A stretch of DNA of 64,000 bases from Trileptium ribeirensis (Eukaryota > Nematoda > Enoplea > Enoplida > Thoracostomopsidae), in assembly GCA_030248225.1 (NCBI GenBank), contig JASANE010003464.1, positions 1-64,000 of the forward strand. Direction: 5' to 3'. The position numbers and the translations under genes are program-made. This document shows positions 46,346 through 57,559 of the stretch, one piece after another. Below the pieces are notes generated by a model, which was not told the origin of the DNA, did not search any database, and saw only the letters and a program-made list of their open reading frames with translations. Each line of letters opens with the position of its first letter. Positions within the stretch are counted from its first letter, which is position 1.

Positions 46346-47130
46346 CCGCGTTCGAACAGAATTTCGGCGATTTCAGTTTGCAGAAATTCTATTCCCTAAT
46401 GCAATATCATTTAAATTTGGATTATACAGTGTTCCCGAACAAATTTCATGCCAAAAGTGTCGTCACAATCAAATAGACAAATTTTCGTTCTCAAAAATTT
46501 GGGTAATTTTACTTGAATTTTCGCGAAGACAAAATGGTTATATTTCAATCGCGAGCGCTGTGTTCGTGAACAGTTTTACGCCGAATTTCAATTGATCAAA
46601 AAACGTCCTGTAACAAATTTTATCAAAAAATAAAAAATAGAATGGTTGGCTGGGTCACCTTAAGTTTACTCGCGCATTCGGCGGACAGAAGAAACATGGG
46701 AGTTAATGAAGACTTGACCGAAGCAATGCATTATAATAGCCAGATAGTAATAAGTGCATGTTGCAACTAGCAACTTAGAAAACTTTAAGGATATGACGCA
46801 GGCAATCTCCAATCGCATGACGTTTTCAAAAACTGCGCCGCGTCAGTCTGTATAGCGTTGTAAGATGAGCAGGGTTTTTGGGTCACCAAGTGGGTCTATA
46901 CCCAAATATTTTTACGTGGACCCAAAATTTTTTTGCTGGACCCAGGGCAGTTTCGACTTCGGAGACATATGGTTTGCTAATAAATTCTATTATAAAGTGC
47001 AGGATTTCAGTCGTTTATGCTTACATCTGTATATAGTTGCTTGCTGCTGGTTTCACGGATGCCTCTCATCGTTTATTCTGGCTTGGGACAGCCAGAGAAT
47101 AATTTATATATTTGTAATTATGTAATAATG
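46346..47130 (-). pseudogene. USP unit, middle part, tandem copy 2
   Basis: Matches 40851-41640. Holds no clear USP domain frame and may be intronic or decayed sequence between the Cys-box exon and the zinc-finger-like exon. The motif TTGCTGGACCCAGGG near 46930 also occurs within the Cys-box exon near 47260, suggesting a small internal duplication. Confidence 0.6.
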
Positions 47131-47490
47131 TCAAATTGCGTTTCGTAATACGGTCCTTTTATTGTGTAAAATTTCTTGAAATTCTCGAGCCAAATTTGTA
47201 AGTCTGGACTTACAGCGTTTAAGCTCCAAGCGTTTAATGTCTTGACCCAAAAGAAATTTGCTGGACCCAGGGTCCATTTTGAAGAAACCTGTTAGAATAT
47301 TGTCAACCACAGTCTTGAGCTCAGCAGTGGCCAAATAGCGGTGCCCTTTAAAACCTAAAGCTATTTGAAGTATGTTATGGACAATGCTTGGATGCTCTAT
47401 CAAGAATTGTGGCAGAGAACGCAGGCAAACCAGGCACTGAAGAATTACATTGCTGTAGCAGGCGTAACCAATGTTTGACAACTATAGAAC
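47131..47490 (-). pseudogene. USP-like deubiquitinase, Cys-box exon
   Basis: The frame (47131-47481, extending to TAG at 47489-47491) reads LSNIGYACYSNVILQCL at its start. This is the Cys box of ubiquitin-specific proteases (GLxNxGNTCYxNSxLQxL) with the catalytic Cys kept, but GNT changed to GYA. A following region (LPQFLIEHPSIVHN, FKMDPGSSKFLLGQD) corresponds to the USP thumb. It ends NAI-stop at 47131; the remaining domain parts lie to the left in copy 2. USPs remove ubiquitin from proteins. Upstream, the Pif1-like helicase end reads into this frame across a single TAG, so the two may have formed one protein. Loss of the His-box His suggests inactivity. Confidence 0.75.
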
Positions 47491-47491
47491 A

Positions 47492-47845
47492 TCTTCTGTG
47501 AGATCTGACAAGATTGCGTCAGGTTGTCGCGTTGGATTTAGTACTGCGATCATGCCGTTAGATTGGTTTAGAATAATCACCGGAACCCAGTCTTCAGTGT
47601 AACGTTCTTTAAAGCGGACGCATTTGTCGTACATTAGGAAGTAAGGAAAACGTATCAACAACAGATCACCGATTTGTTAACTCTAGTACAAGCAATAAAA
47701 GTCAGACCGGACGAAAATGCTGATATTCTCAGATCAACCACAATTTTGGCATAGTTAGCCCTTCGTATTTGTGCGCCGTAATTGCCCAACATAGCTGCAG
47801 CGGCAGACTTTCGCGGGACAATAAAACGTCAACAAAATAGCGTCT
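47492..47845 (-). pseudogene. Pif1-type DNA helicase C-terminal relic
   Basis: Minus-strand translation shows the last motifs of Pif1/Helitron-type SF1 helicases: LPLQLCWAITAHKYEGLTMP (motif like LAWAITIHKSQGLT), then after a one-base shift PKIVVDLRISAFSSGLTFI and CTRVNKS (like VVDLG...SGLTYVALSRV). A further shift leads to a ~60-residue tail (RFKERYTEDWVPVIILN) ending at TAG 47489-47491, in frame with the USP Cys box. Walker motifs are missing, so only the C-terminal fifth remains. Helicases of this type are spread by Helitrons and other transposons in animals. It is a relic; the class of its parent element is unknown. Confidence 0.75.
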
Positions 47846-47951
47846 AGTGGGTTTTATCTGTAGACACCGCTAGAGTAGATAACCCAATAAAAAACAGGAA
47901 GGCATGCTGTATTTAAAGGATAAAATAAGGACCAAAAGGAATAAAGCAGAC

Positions 47952-48335
47952 GCTGGGCTCTCCAAATTTGAGGGTGGGCTGTGGGGGCATTTTTCTGTGC
48001 CCCCTGGTTCATGCCCCTAGCAAAATTTTGGGCTCCCCCCGGTTCATCGCCTCTTGGAATTTTTTTGTTTCCAATCGGTCCAAAGTACAAAAAAATTGGT
48101 CGAAATTTGTACTAAAATTTCGATCTGAAGCAAAAAATTTCTCAAATTTTATCAAAATTTGCTTCAAAATCGCTTTTTCTCTCCATCAAAAGCGTTGTGG
48201 CAGTGTTTCTGGCACAATTTTTAACCGTTTATCTCTTGGCAAAATGCCCCTGGCGAAATTGGGCGCCCCGGTTCGGAACCAGGGGGCCCTGGTTCATGCC
48301 CCCTGGTAAAATTTTCCGCGAATGGAGAGCCCAGC
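47952..48335. mobile_element. 384-bp MITE with 13-bp terminal inverted repeats
   Basis: Ends are GCTGGGCTCTCCA and exact reverse complement TGGAGAGCCCAGC. The interior is rich in GCCCC/CCCTGG blocks (for example TGCCCCCTGGTTCATGCC twice), resembling the style of the MITE at 32765. Target duplication is unclear. It interrupts the gypsy protease reading frame on its right. Confidence 0.75.
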
Positions 48336-48344
48336 AGAGTGGTC

Positions 48345-48513
48345 TAATTTGAATGTCAATCCCATTCAATACGTACAATGCTGTTTCTCGAAATGGCAAA
48401 TGTTTAAAGTATTTTTGATATTGTTCCACGCTAATGATCGTGATTTGCGGTCCGGTATCGATTAATCCTCGTAATCTTTTGTTGCCTTCTGTATATGTGT
48501 CGATGTAATACCT
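48345..48513 (-). pseudogene. Gypsy aspartic protease fragment
   Basis: Minus-strand translation shows the active-site region LRGLIDTGPQITIIS followed by ~30 more residues, then the MITE at 47952-48335. The usual Ala of DTGA is Pro here. It follows the Gag/NC frames directly and belongs to the same Gag-Pro relic. The remainder of pol is absent. Confidence 0.7.
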
Positions 48514-49068
48514 TTATAAGACTGTCGGGTCGGTACACGGTTCGTGATCTTGTGATTCGTTGACTTGGTTCACTTCTATAAGTTTTATTTTCTTTTCGTC
48601 TGATGATATATCCTCTTCTCTGATTCGTTTTGATAACTTTTTCGTCGTTCTACTACGCTCGACTTTGATAATTGGTTTTTCGCTCCTCCATCTGGTTGAT
48701 TTATTCGATTCGCTAATATTTTGGTCTTGTTGCTCGTTTCCTTTTTGGCCCTCTCTTAAATTTTGTCCCATATTTCTTGAGAAACATTGTTCGATTCTAT
48801 GACCCAACTTTCCAAATATATTGCATCTCGGTGGTGTTTGGTTTATTAATATTTGTCGAATTTGCGGATGTTGATTTACCACTGGTGATGGCATTATTTG
48901 TTGCTTTTGCCAAGTGATTTGAGGTTGCGTTAATTGCTGCGGTACCTGTGTTGGGTAAATCGCTTGTGGTACTGGTTGTTGTACTCCCATTTGTCCGTGG
49001 TATGGTTGTATTGGTTGAGGATAATTCACATCCATCTTGCTGGCATGATTGATATTGGCATCGACCAT
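48514..49068 (-). pseudogene. Gypsy Gag C-terminus / nucleocapsid
   Basis: 184 residues. A Gln/Pro-rich stretch is followed by a zinc knuckle CNIFGKLGHRIEQC, where the second Cys of CX2CX4HX4C is Phe. A basic region (RSRTTKKLSKRIREE) follows. The frame is shifted by one relative to the Gag core upstream, with a 43-bp overlap, either programmed or a mutation. The protease comes next. Confidence 0.8.
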
Positions 49069-49889
49069 GGTTGTGCCATTTGTTGTTGTTGTGGTTGTTG
49101 TAATCGTATCGGTTGGTTATTCCACTGTTGCGGACGCCACTGCATTTGTGGCCTTTGTGCTCTTGGTCGCCACATTTGTTGGTTAATATTTGGTCTCATT
49201 CTTACGGTTTGGTTTGGCCGATTTGATTGCATTTCACGATACTTTGGTAGTTGTTCGTTCGTGCCTTGTAATCCTTCGGTCATTTGTTGATCCAAACTTT
49301 CGACTGACTCTGCTTTTTCTGATAATGTCACAAATGATTCTTCATTTGTTGCACATAAACGGTGTCGAATCCCGTGCTTTAGTCCCATTATTAGTGCTGA
49401 TTTTAGGATTTCTTCGACAACTGATTCGGGCACGCCTATTGTGGTTAGGTTTCGTGCTGCGTAGACTCGTAAATCGTCTGTGAAACGTTTAACTGTTCTT
49501 GTTTGCCGTAGGCTTTGTAATTTATTCATTTTTGGTACGTCAAATCGTTCTTTGAATTTATTGATCAACTCGTAATAATTGCATAATTCTTTAGCTTTTT
49601 CAATTGTCAATACTTCCAAGTATTCTGCTTTTCCTCGCATTTTTGCTTTGAATACTCCAAGTTTTTCTTGTTCGTCATAGATACCATTTTGGGCCAATGC
49701 TTTTTCAAATTCCTTACGGAATTTTTCGAAATTTGTTTCGCCTTTATATTGTTGTAAATTTCGCACTTTATTCTCTATTTTCACCAAATTTGCTTGGCCA
49801 GTCGATTGTTGTATTGTATTTGGTATTTGTGGCGATTCTTTAGTTGCCACTTTCATCAACGCTTCGATCAATTGTTGGTTTATTGTCAC
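49026..49889 (-). pseudogene. Gypsy Gag core (capsid)
   Basis: 287 residues with a retrotransposon Gag (DUF4219/retrotrans_gag-like) core: NLQQYKGETNFEKFRKEFEK, LGVFKAKMRGKAEYLEVL, YYELINKFKERFDVPKM, LQSLRQTRTVKRFTDDL, and VVEEILKSALIMGL. A Gln/Arg-rich C-terminal part follows (RPRAQRPQMQWRPQQW). No ATG starts the frame; it is open back to a stop near 49905, and an ATG just upstream in another frame meets TAG and TGA at once. It probably continued from the N/Q-rich sequence upstream before disruption. Capsid assembly is the family role. Confidence 0.85.
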
Positions 49890-50029
49890 TAGGTCATTTT
49901 GTTAACCTCGATTATTGATTTGGTTCATTGTTGCTTGTTGTGGTTGTTGATATTATAGTCACCTTCGTGCCTCGCACGACTGAAATTATTTGATTTGAAT
50001 CGAATCGAAAGATAAATTATCGAGTGTCG

Positions 50030-50600
50030 TCACTTCTTTCAGCCGTGATGATTGGAGGAAGATTCAGCCTTGTAGATGCAAGGCCAGATGTAATATGAAA
50101 TAGACACAACAATCGGATTAGAGCGGCAATATATTGCATTTGTGCCGCCTTTCCTTAAACGACGACAAACTAGGGGCGTGGACCACATTTGGAGGGAGTG
50201 AATTCCACGCCCTAACCACACGAAAACTGAAGAAGTGACGGCGCAGTTCCAATCTGGGTATGTTAGTTGTTTCCAATTTGAAATCATGACCACGGGTTAC
50301 GTGATATCCTTCTTTGAAGAATGTTGAGAGTTTTAAATCAACCTTGCCATTTAGCATTTTATAGATGAGCAGCAAGTCATTTCGAATACGACGAGCGGTT
50401 AAAGATTGAATGCCGAAAAATTTCAATCGATCTGCATAGTCCCATTCTGCAATGACCGGCATCAGTTTTGTAGCGATCCTCTGAACCCCCTCAATCATAA
50501 CAACGTCCCGGTCAAGACAGGGACACCACACATTTACTGCGTATTCTACGTGAGGCCTGACGAGGGACCGATACAGGTTTAACCAAACTTTCCTTCGTCC
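50030..50600 (-). pseudogene. CR1/L2-like non-LTR ORF2 C-terminus
   Basis: The 3' part of the frame 50118-50864 reads LYRSLVRPHVEYAVNVWCP, IEGVQRIATKLMP, RRIRNDLLLIYKMLNGKVDL and VRAWNSLPPNVVHAPSL, the canonical C-terminal region of CR1/L2/Jockey ORF2. It ends at the stop near 50115, followed by a short 3' UTR and a TTCGATTCGATTC-like tail, as CR1/L2 elements end in short tandem repeats. It is a 5'-truncated insertion of ~570 bp into gypsy Gag-like sequence, producing a chimeric frame upstream. Confidence 0.85.
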
Positions 50601-51263
50601 ATATTGGTACACATATGGTGTTGCTGTTGCTAGTTGTACTCCGGGATTGATCATTAAATTGTTCGTAACTAATGGCATTTGATTGCCTTGTAGGGCTATT
50701 GGTGTTGTACCATAATATTGATATGCCCCGTTCTGAATTGCATCGGTTGCTATTCTTTGATGTTGATTCCAAGTATTCGTTATATCGAGTACGCCACAAT
50801 TTGTTGTTATATATCGGATTTGTATTCGGTTATACATATACGTCATTTGAGTTGTATATACCACTATTTATTGCATGTGGTACATGTATTTGGTTAGATG
50901 CATATGTCAATTCGCTTGTACTACTTCGTTCTTTAGTTACGCCCATTTGTATTTGATTGGGTTGCTTGTTGACTTGCATTAAATTTGTGACTTGATCATA
51001 ATTCATACCAAGCTGTATTTGATTCGTGTCAATTGGTTCTTCATTAAATCGTCATTGTTTGGTTTAAGCCGTATTTGATTCCTATTACGTCGTTCTTCTT
51101 GTACACCCCGTTGATGGCTATTTGAATCGATTTGGTTGCTTTGTGTTTGGATCATACCACATACATTTTGGTCTGTACCATGTTGATCATAATTCATACC
51201 ACATTGGTCTATATTTACATTGCTTTGGTTTCGATACTGTAACACTCCTAGTGAATCTGACAA
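50601..51263 (-). pseudogene. N/Q-rich Gag-like N-terminal sequence
   Basis: Minus-strand frames (51003-51263, then 50512-50860 in two frames) are rich in Asn, Gln and Tyr with repeated NQI and QYG themes (YRNQSNVNIDQCGMNYDQHG). No domain. Position immediately upstream of the Gag core, same strand and a similar Gln-rich style suggest the N-terminal part of the same gypsy Gag or leader, split by the non-LTR insertion. Low complexity makes this tentative. Confidence 0.4.
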
Positions 51264-51674
51264 ACGCGCAGCGCGATAAAGTCGAAAACAATATTAGCTG
51301 TTTGAACAGTCAAGCGTATAATTGAGAATAATCAAAAAGTCATTAAAAATAGGAAGTATAATTACCAAAAATTATACGCTGTTTCCACACATGAACCCGC
51401 TCAGAACAACAACCCTTCCAAAAACGTAGTAATAGTTCACACAGGCGAAAACAAGTAAAATCATCATTCTTTCCGGAGCGTCGTCTTGTATACCAATGCC
51501 TTGACGCTGTGAAAATACTTAGAACCATCCGTTCTTTCTGGCCATTCTTTTATTCATACTAATAAATAAAATATTTTATTAATAACATTTATAATTTTTA
51601 TAAGCTCAACATCTTAAGTATAAATCACTTCAATACGCATTTGGTCGTCTCGGGATTGCCCTAAGTTGATGTTG

Positions 51675-52938
51675 ATTTGCGTCAGGGATCGACCGGTATA
51701 CCGGTAAAAAACTGCCGGTACCGGTACTAAAATTTTTACTATCTTACGGATAAGAACGGCGACAAAGTTTAGTTGCAAATCAAGTGACTCATTTGTTATC
51801 ATTTGTTGACATGTATACGTATTTATTTCTAATTCCTTCACTCGAATTTTGAACACGTTTGAAGATGAACATTTGGAACAGAGCGTTGTTGCAGTAAATG
51901 ATGTTTTTGTTCGAATGTTTTGATTTTTGTTTTTACTTAGGTGACGTCATTGAGTTGTAGCGGTGGTGTATTATATAGCACACTATCAATTTGAATGCTG
52001 ACGGAGGGTGGTTTGAAGCTGATTGCGGTAGCGGGATGGTTCTCAAGAGCAGCTGGCATATTTGGGGGGTATGCAATAGTGTAGCGGAGGATAATTTAGT
52101 TGCTGATTGCGATATAATGTCGGGAGCAGCTGGCATATTTGGGGGGGGCGTGAAATCGTGTAGCTGAGGATGGTTTGGTTCGAGGCTAGTTCCGCCAAGA
52201 TGTTGTAGGGAGCAGTTGGCATATCTAGAGTCTGTGAAATCGTGTTGCGAGGGTTGGTTCAGAGGCTTATTCCGGTAGGATGTTGTCTGAACAGAAAATT
52301 AACTATCACTATTGATTTGATCATGATTTATCTCGTGCCATATACACATGATTACATACATGACATAATAATTTACTAGTAGGTAATTGCATTCTTCATG
52401 TTTCAGAATCTATATACGTACTTTTTGGAATATACGCTGTTAAAATGGTTAGACTGAAGACTGAGACTGAAGTTCAACTTAAGGGCTTGCCACTACAATA
52501 GCTTGGCTTTGCCCAAGGAGTAGAATGTATAAATTACCATATACCAGTTTGGTTTTTGTTCTGAAACTTTGGGACACATACGTATGTACTTGCAAACTGT
52601 TTTTTTGGAAACTGAAAACATTGTTACAGAAGAAAAGTTTCCATATGAATATGGGTTATATACAATTTTAATGGACAATTATTGTATTTATAAATGTTGT
52701 TGTTACGTTGATTTTGAACATTTTGAAAATAAAACTTATGAATATCTACGTGTTATCTTTTTCACCAGAAATAAGAGTATAACTAAACATCAGAGTATAA
52801 CTAAAATATCAGAGTATAACTAAATGAGCGAAACTTTTTTGGCAGACAATTTGGGTACCGGTACCGGTTTACCGGTATTTTTTCAGTACCGGTACCGGTA
52901 CCGGTAAATTTTGGTACCGGTCGATCCCTGATTTGCGT
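51675..52938. mobile_element. hAT-like non-autonomous DNA transposon, 1,248 bp, with 8-bp TSD
   Basis: Element 51683-52930 begins CAGGGATCGACCGGTA and ends with its exact reverse complement. ATTTGCGT flanks both sides (51675-51682 and 52931-52938), an 8-bp target duplication typical of hAT. Subterminal regions are packed with ACCGGT/GGTACC palindromes. The interior has a ~80-bp imperfect tandem repeat (GAGCAGCTGGCATATTTG at 52047 and 52124, a variant at 52210). The longest frame (84 codons at 52569) shows no transposase, so it depends on enzyme supplied elsewhere. It sits inside the dispersed repeat that resumes at ~52940. Confidence 0.93.
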
Positions 52939-53350
52939 CCATTTGGCTTATGTACTACCTTAAGCTAACGTTCCCGCTTCCGGACGGCTAGCAAGACGCG
53001 TGTTATAATTACTACTTGTTGTGGTTAAGGTTACGCTCGTGCTCTCTCGGGTTTTACATGGGGAAAATAGTACGAGCAAAGTAAATTAATAACTCAATAA
53101 ATAGTTAACTGTGAAGCAATCTGGTAGTTTAAAATAAATTTTACAAGGCTCAATGTTGCAATTTGCGCCAACCATTACCATTCTAATTGTTCAATGTAAT
53201 AATAACTCACTCATTAACCACGTTAGGTTAATATTACGTAATTCCTCTTGTTAGGTTTGTACGAAGCCTTCCGGACGGATAGACCCGTACGTTTATTTGA
53301 TTACCTTAACCTGTACCTTAGAATTACACTATTAGCTTCCTAAGAGCCAA
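52939..53350. repeat. Dispersed LTR-like repeat, shared with 57187-57500
   Basis: Two conserved blocks: GCTTCCGGACGGCTAGCAAG against GCTTCCGGACGGCTATGCAG at 57289, and GAAGCCTTCCGGACGGATAG with CCCGTACGTTTATTT against 57190-57225. The blocks occur in opposite order at the two loci, suggesting internal duplication. Non-coding. Confidence 0.7.
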
Positions 53351-53404
53351 CGAAATGAGGATGGATACAGATAGATCTTGAGTAACTATTAATTCCCTTG
53401 TGGG

Positions 53405-53680
53405 TTTGCACGAAGCTGTGAGTCTATCGGCCTTCTCCGCGGCACGTTTCTTACCAAAATGTAACCGACATCTCCAATGGTGGCCAAAGGTACAGGGGTG
53501 GAGATACAGAGCGAGTTCGTGAGCTACCCAAAAGATATAAGTAAAATCAAGGATAAGGGGAAAAGAAGCCACCAAAGGGATGGACCGGTCTACCAGCGGT
53601 CGGAGATACCCTTTATCACGGGATGAGAGTTGCGCGAGTTCCCAGCGGTAGACATGTCATTGCCCGGGTAGGGATATCAA
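53405..53680. repeat. Dispersed repeat, shared with 6295-6560
   Basis: Second copy of the repeat at 6295; shared blocks include GGCCTTCTCCGCGGCACGTT with one mismatch, GGACCGGTCTACCAG and GTCATTGCC. It follows directly after the 52939-53350 repeat, so both may be parts of one LTR/leader. Confidence 0.75.
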
Positions 53681-55539
53681 GTTTAGGTCAATGTATGATG
53701 CTTGATTGTGAACTAAGCTGAATAGGCCGTGTGAACATATATAAACTAGAATCAATCACAATTCAACCAATTTCAGTTGATTAACAATGATGTCCTGCAA
53801 TCCAAACAGACTTAGACCGTTGATTGCACCAAAAAGTAAGTTGCTATGGGATAAAAATTGTGAGTTTAGGGAAGGGTAGGATTGGTGCGTTCGGCACCTT
53901 TTTAGGTGTGACCCTTTTCAAAGTTAGGCTAAGACTAAATTGAATTTTGGTTAGCAGGACCACATATCCGTGCTAATACTAACTATACCCTGGCGAGTCC
54001 GGAGAACGTGCCGTGGGTAATGAATTTATACTAAAAAATGCTTAAACAGAACTGATGAATTTCAAAATTTAACATGAAAATTTTAACTAACGTCATTGAA
54101 TATGAGCACTTGGCTCCTCAACGGTTGTACCCTGGCTAGTCCGAATGACAGGCCATGGTGCACTAATAAAACTTGAAAAAGGATAAGTCATGACACTAAG
54201 CAAAACTTTGTAAAAGTTTGAATTGTAAAACCGAATGCACTTAAGACCTGATTAAAGAAGTTTTAAAAAGAAATTGTAAAGTTGAAATAAAAAGTCAAGA
54301 AAACAACAGTACAATTTTGCGAATTAAAATGATAATTTATTTAAGAATTTCGTAAATAACTTTGTATGGTGGTGCCGCGTCCGTATAGACTAGTACACCT
54401 CTAAGTTTAGAATTGACCAGAACGTGTCCGAGATCACAGGTTCTGGATGTAATATGTAAACGTTTTAGGCAAAATGTCACTACGGCGAAGAGTCCGTATA
54501 ACAGTCCCGTAGTGCGTAGCAAAAAGAATTTGAATAAGTTTTGGCATAATTTTTTTAAAAAAATAAAATTGAAAAATTTGAAATCAGAAAGTTTGTACTA
54601 AGAAATTCTATCATGGGTGGAATCGGAGTGGGAGTGAACTATATTAGTTCTGAAGGCATCCAAGCTCTATCTCAGCTCGACAAGCGGCCAGAGTTGAGAT
54701 ACAGACTGGAGCTAGAAAGGGCTTTCCATAAGTTTGTTTACTTGTGAGTACACAATAGAATTTTCTGTTATCTAGGGTAACCACGTCCTACATACAAGAA
54801 AGTTTGGTGCTTTACCTTTAGAGATCGTAATATTAAGAGAGCAGGATTGCACCAGGACGATAAAGCTCTAACTATTTACAAGTCGTCTGAAAATAAATAA
54901 AGGATAATTCCGTTAAAATAATGCGTCTAGCTGTTCGTTGGAACAAAAGCTTGTGTTAACCATTTAACGAATATTGCCGCACAAATGCCAATTGAGTAAG
55001 AGCTAGAGGAATAGTGTGGCCCTGCCACCTTAACCTTATAACAAAAGAGGGTGCCTGCGTTGATGACCCGCACCATTTAATGTTTGTAAGTAACAGCTAG
55101 CATCCTGCAAGTAAAATAAAGAAACCAAAACCATCAGCTCTTGCTGGCCTGGTAACACACAGTCATATAGTAGAAATTTTATTGCCCGGAATTAGCTGGA
55201 AACTTTAAAAATTTGATGGTAACATGGTTAGAAAACAACAAAAGATTATAGAGCAAAAACTTAACAAGAACCCCTGGCATTATGCACCAGGTGTAACAAA
55301 GATAGCATATTTCTCACATAGTGAGATCTTAGCGATAACCAAAAGTTTCGCACTGCGTAACTAATTTTACTTATAACAATTTTTATAATTTTATATTTTG
55401 ACTAGTTTGGGACAATAGCGTGCGATCATGCATTACAGGATACATGTACCTTAAAGCGTACTACCTGAAGTTTTCGTGTGTTTCGTAAACCTGAAAATTG
55501 AAGAATTTTATGTGTTAGTGTTAGTGTTGGGGACAGTGA
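53681..55539. other. Gene-free region with a short imperfect direct repeat
   Basis: No recognised gene. Two ~60-bp related segments lie at about 53983 (TACCCTGGCGAGTCCGGAGA) and 54128 (TACCCTGGCTAGTCCGAATG), 145 bp apart. The rest is AT-rich. Confidence 0.5.
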
Positions 55540-55920
55540 CACAGGATTTTCCCCAAATAGAACGTGGGTGTTGGCCCATAACTGCCAAGCCCCCTAAGCG
55601 TGAAATTTCCCCGGCCTGTGCATTGGACCACCCCTAGGCGAGGCTTGCGCTAAGACATAGTTCCGACAACTATGTCCCACCCCAAGGAAGGTTTACAATG
55701 TCACAGCCTTCGACGATAGAGCAGCCCATGGTGTGGCAGCCTGGGATCCAACGGGTGGTAAAAGGGTGCCGGAAAGGGAGAAAGACCAATCCCACCCAGA
55801 GGTTCCCGTTTAGGAATGGGCTGCCCTTTTTCTGGTCTGCCATATAACCCGGCTAGGGCTTACTATGCCTAGCGCACCCGCCTCCTCGGCAGGTTCCAGA
55901 AATGCAGGTAACCTCCTGCA
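55540..55920. other. GC-rich island of unknown identity
   Basis: A ~380-bp GC-rich block in AT-rich surroundings. It holds short inverted repeats, for example ACATAGTTCCGACAACTATGT and CCCATTCC/GGAATGGG-type pairs. No protein or RNA polymerase III promoter is recognised. It may be a fragment of a retroelement or SINE; unassigned. Confidence 0.4.
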
Positions 55921-57186
55921 ACGTCACTGTGATGGAACCTAAATTTACTTATGTGCGTGTATGTATGTATGTGCATGGATGTCGCTCGGTAATTTTGTGT
56001 CCTAATGCCACTAAAATTCACGAACAGAAACCGTATAGGTATGACACAAGGGGTCCCTATATGGATCACAAAATTACTATAGGTGGTCACCAACTACCGT
56101 ATAATAGAGCTTCAAACACCAAGAAAAACACTATCCACCCAATGGCAAGTAATGGATTATATATACATATATAATAAGTAATTAATAACGAAAAAAGAAA
56201 GAAAACACAATAATCCACAAGAAAACAGAAAAAAACTATCAATATACAACGCAACATCTATATAACGCGCACTCGTCTTACACGTCGTTCGATAATAATA
56301 AACTAGTCCGGTAGCTAGCGTCACAGCGAAGTAATAATATTAGCTAGCTAATTTTATTTAGTAACAGTATATAATTTAGTAATATTATTTTTCAAATTTT
56401 AGGGGAAAATTTAACAAGTTGGGAGTTAGAAATAAGGTCACACAGGGGTATTCCGTAAGGGTTGGGTATATTTCCAGAGGGAAATGAATGAGTGGAAGCC
56501 CCTTTGATAGTTTTAAAAGTTTGTGAATTCGTATATGATTAGGAAAAGCCAAATATTGTTATATTTGTGGTTAGGAGAGAATAGCGAAAATTAGTGGAAC
56601 CCGAGGTTATTAGAAATAGAGAAATAACGGAATTAAGGGGGTTTCCACCTAAGGAAAAGGTGAAATATAATCTAGCGATAGGGAAATGTTGTCCCCGAAT
56701 TGGGAAAATATCAACGAATTGGTAAATTTGTTAGGAGAGTAAAAATATTGATTTTCAAGTAAAATAAAGTGTGGGATTAGGATATAGGAATAATATACCC
56801 GATATATGAATAAGTGATGGGTTCACCCGAGTGGGAATAAGTGTGAATTTATCCGTCATGGACCATAACCCACCCACCGGGAGGAAATAATGATGAAGCC
56901 AAGGAAAATGTGTTATTTAAGTAAAATGATTGGAATTGATAAATCTCTAGATTTAAAGTCAGTTTTCAGGGGTAATATGTGGGTAAGGGTAAGAAAGGAG
57001 GAGTGTAATATAAAGTTTGAATAATTTTCTCTCTCTCGGAGTTAGATATAGGAGTCACACCAGTGGGAGAATGGATATCCCCCGGGGAAGGATAATGAAA
57101 TTGAGTATAACTTTGGTAATTAGGTTGAAATCTATGAAATATTGTCTAGAAAGAGGGAAATACAAGGTTGGACCTGCCCAAAAGTT
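55921..57186. other. Gene-free; C-poor, G/A-rich tract from about 56400 to 57030
   Basis: No gene. From 56400 the plus strand is markedly C-poor with runs like GGGGAAAATTT and GGAAATGAATGAGTGG. It is roughly the strand complement in style of the G-poor tract at 58430-59110, but I could not align the two. Confidence 0.55.
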
Positions 57187-57500
57187 GACAGAAGCCTTCC
57201 GAACCGCTAGACCCGTACGTTTATTTAATTACCTTATCCTAAGGTCTTAGATTTGCAATAGTACTTCCTTATGTTAACGTTCCTGCTTCCGGACGGCTAT
57301 GCAGGCGCGTGTTATGGTTAATACTGAGTTAGGTTACTGTCTCCCAATTTTTACTCAGGAAAATTAGCAGCACTAAAATAATAAATACCTTGGTAAGTAC
57401 CTATTTGTGAGGTGAGTTTGTAACTCAACGTTAATTTTGGACAAGGCTCAACACCAGTATTCTCGCTAGTGATTCACAACTCCGCTACATGTGTAAGGCG
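57187..57500. repeat. Dispersed LTR-like repeat, second copy
   Basis: Partner of 52939-53350 (see shared blocks there), including GACCCGTACGTTTATTT and GCTTCCGGACGGCTA, and a further weak match AAGGCTCAA near 57444. Confidence 0.65.
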
Positions 57501-57559
57501 AACCAGGTATCCACTAATGAAGATTCGTAGACTATGCGTAAAACCATAGAAAAACCACT

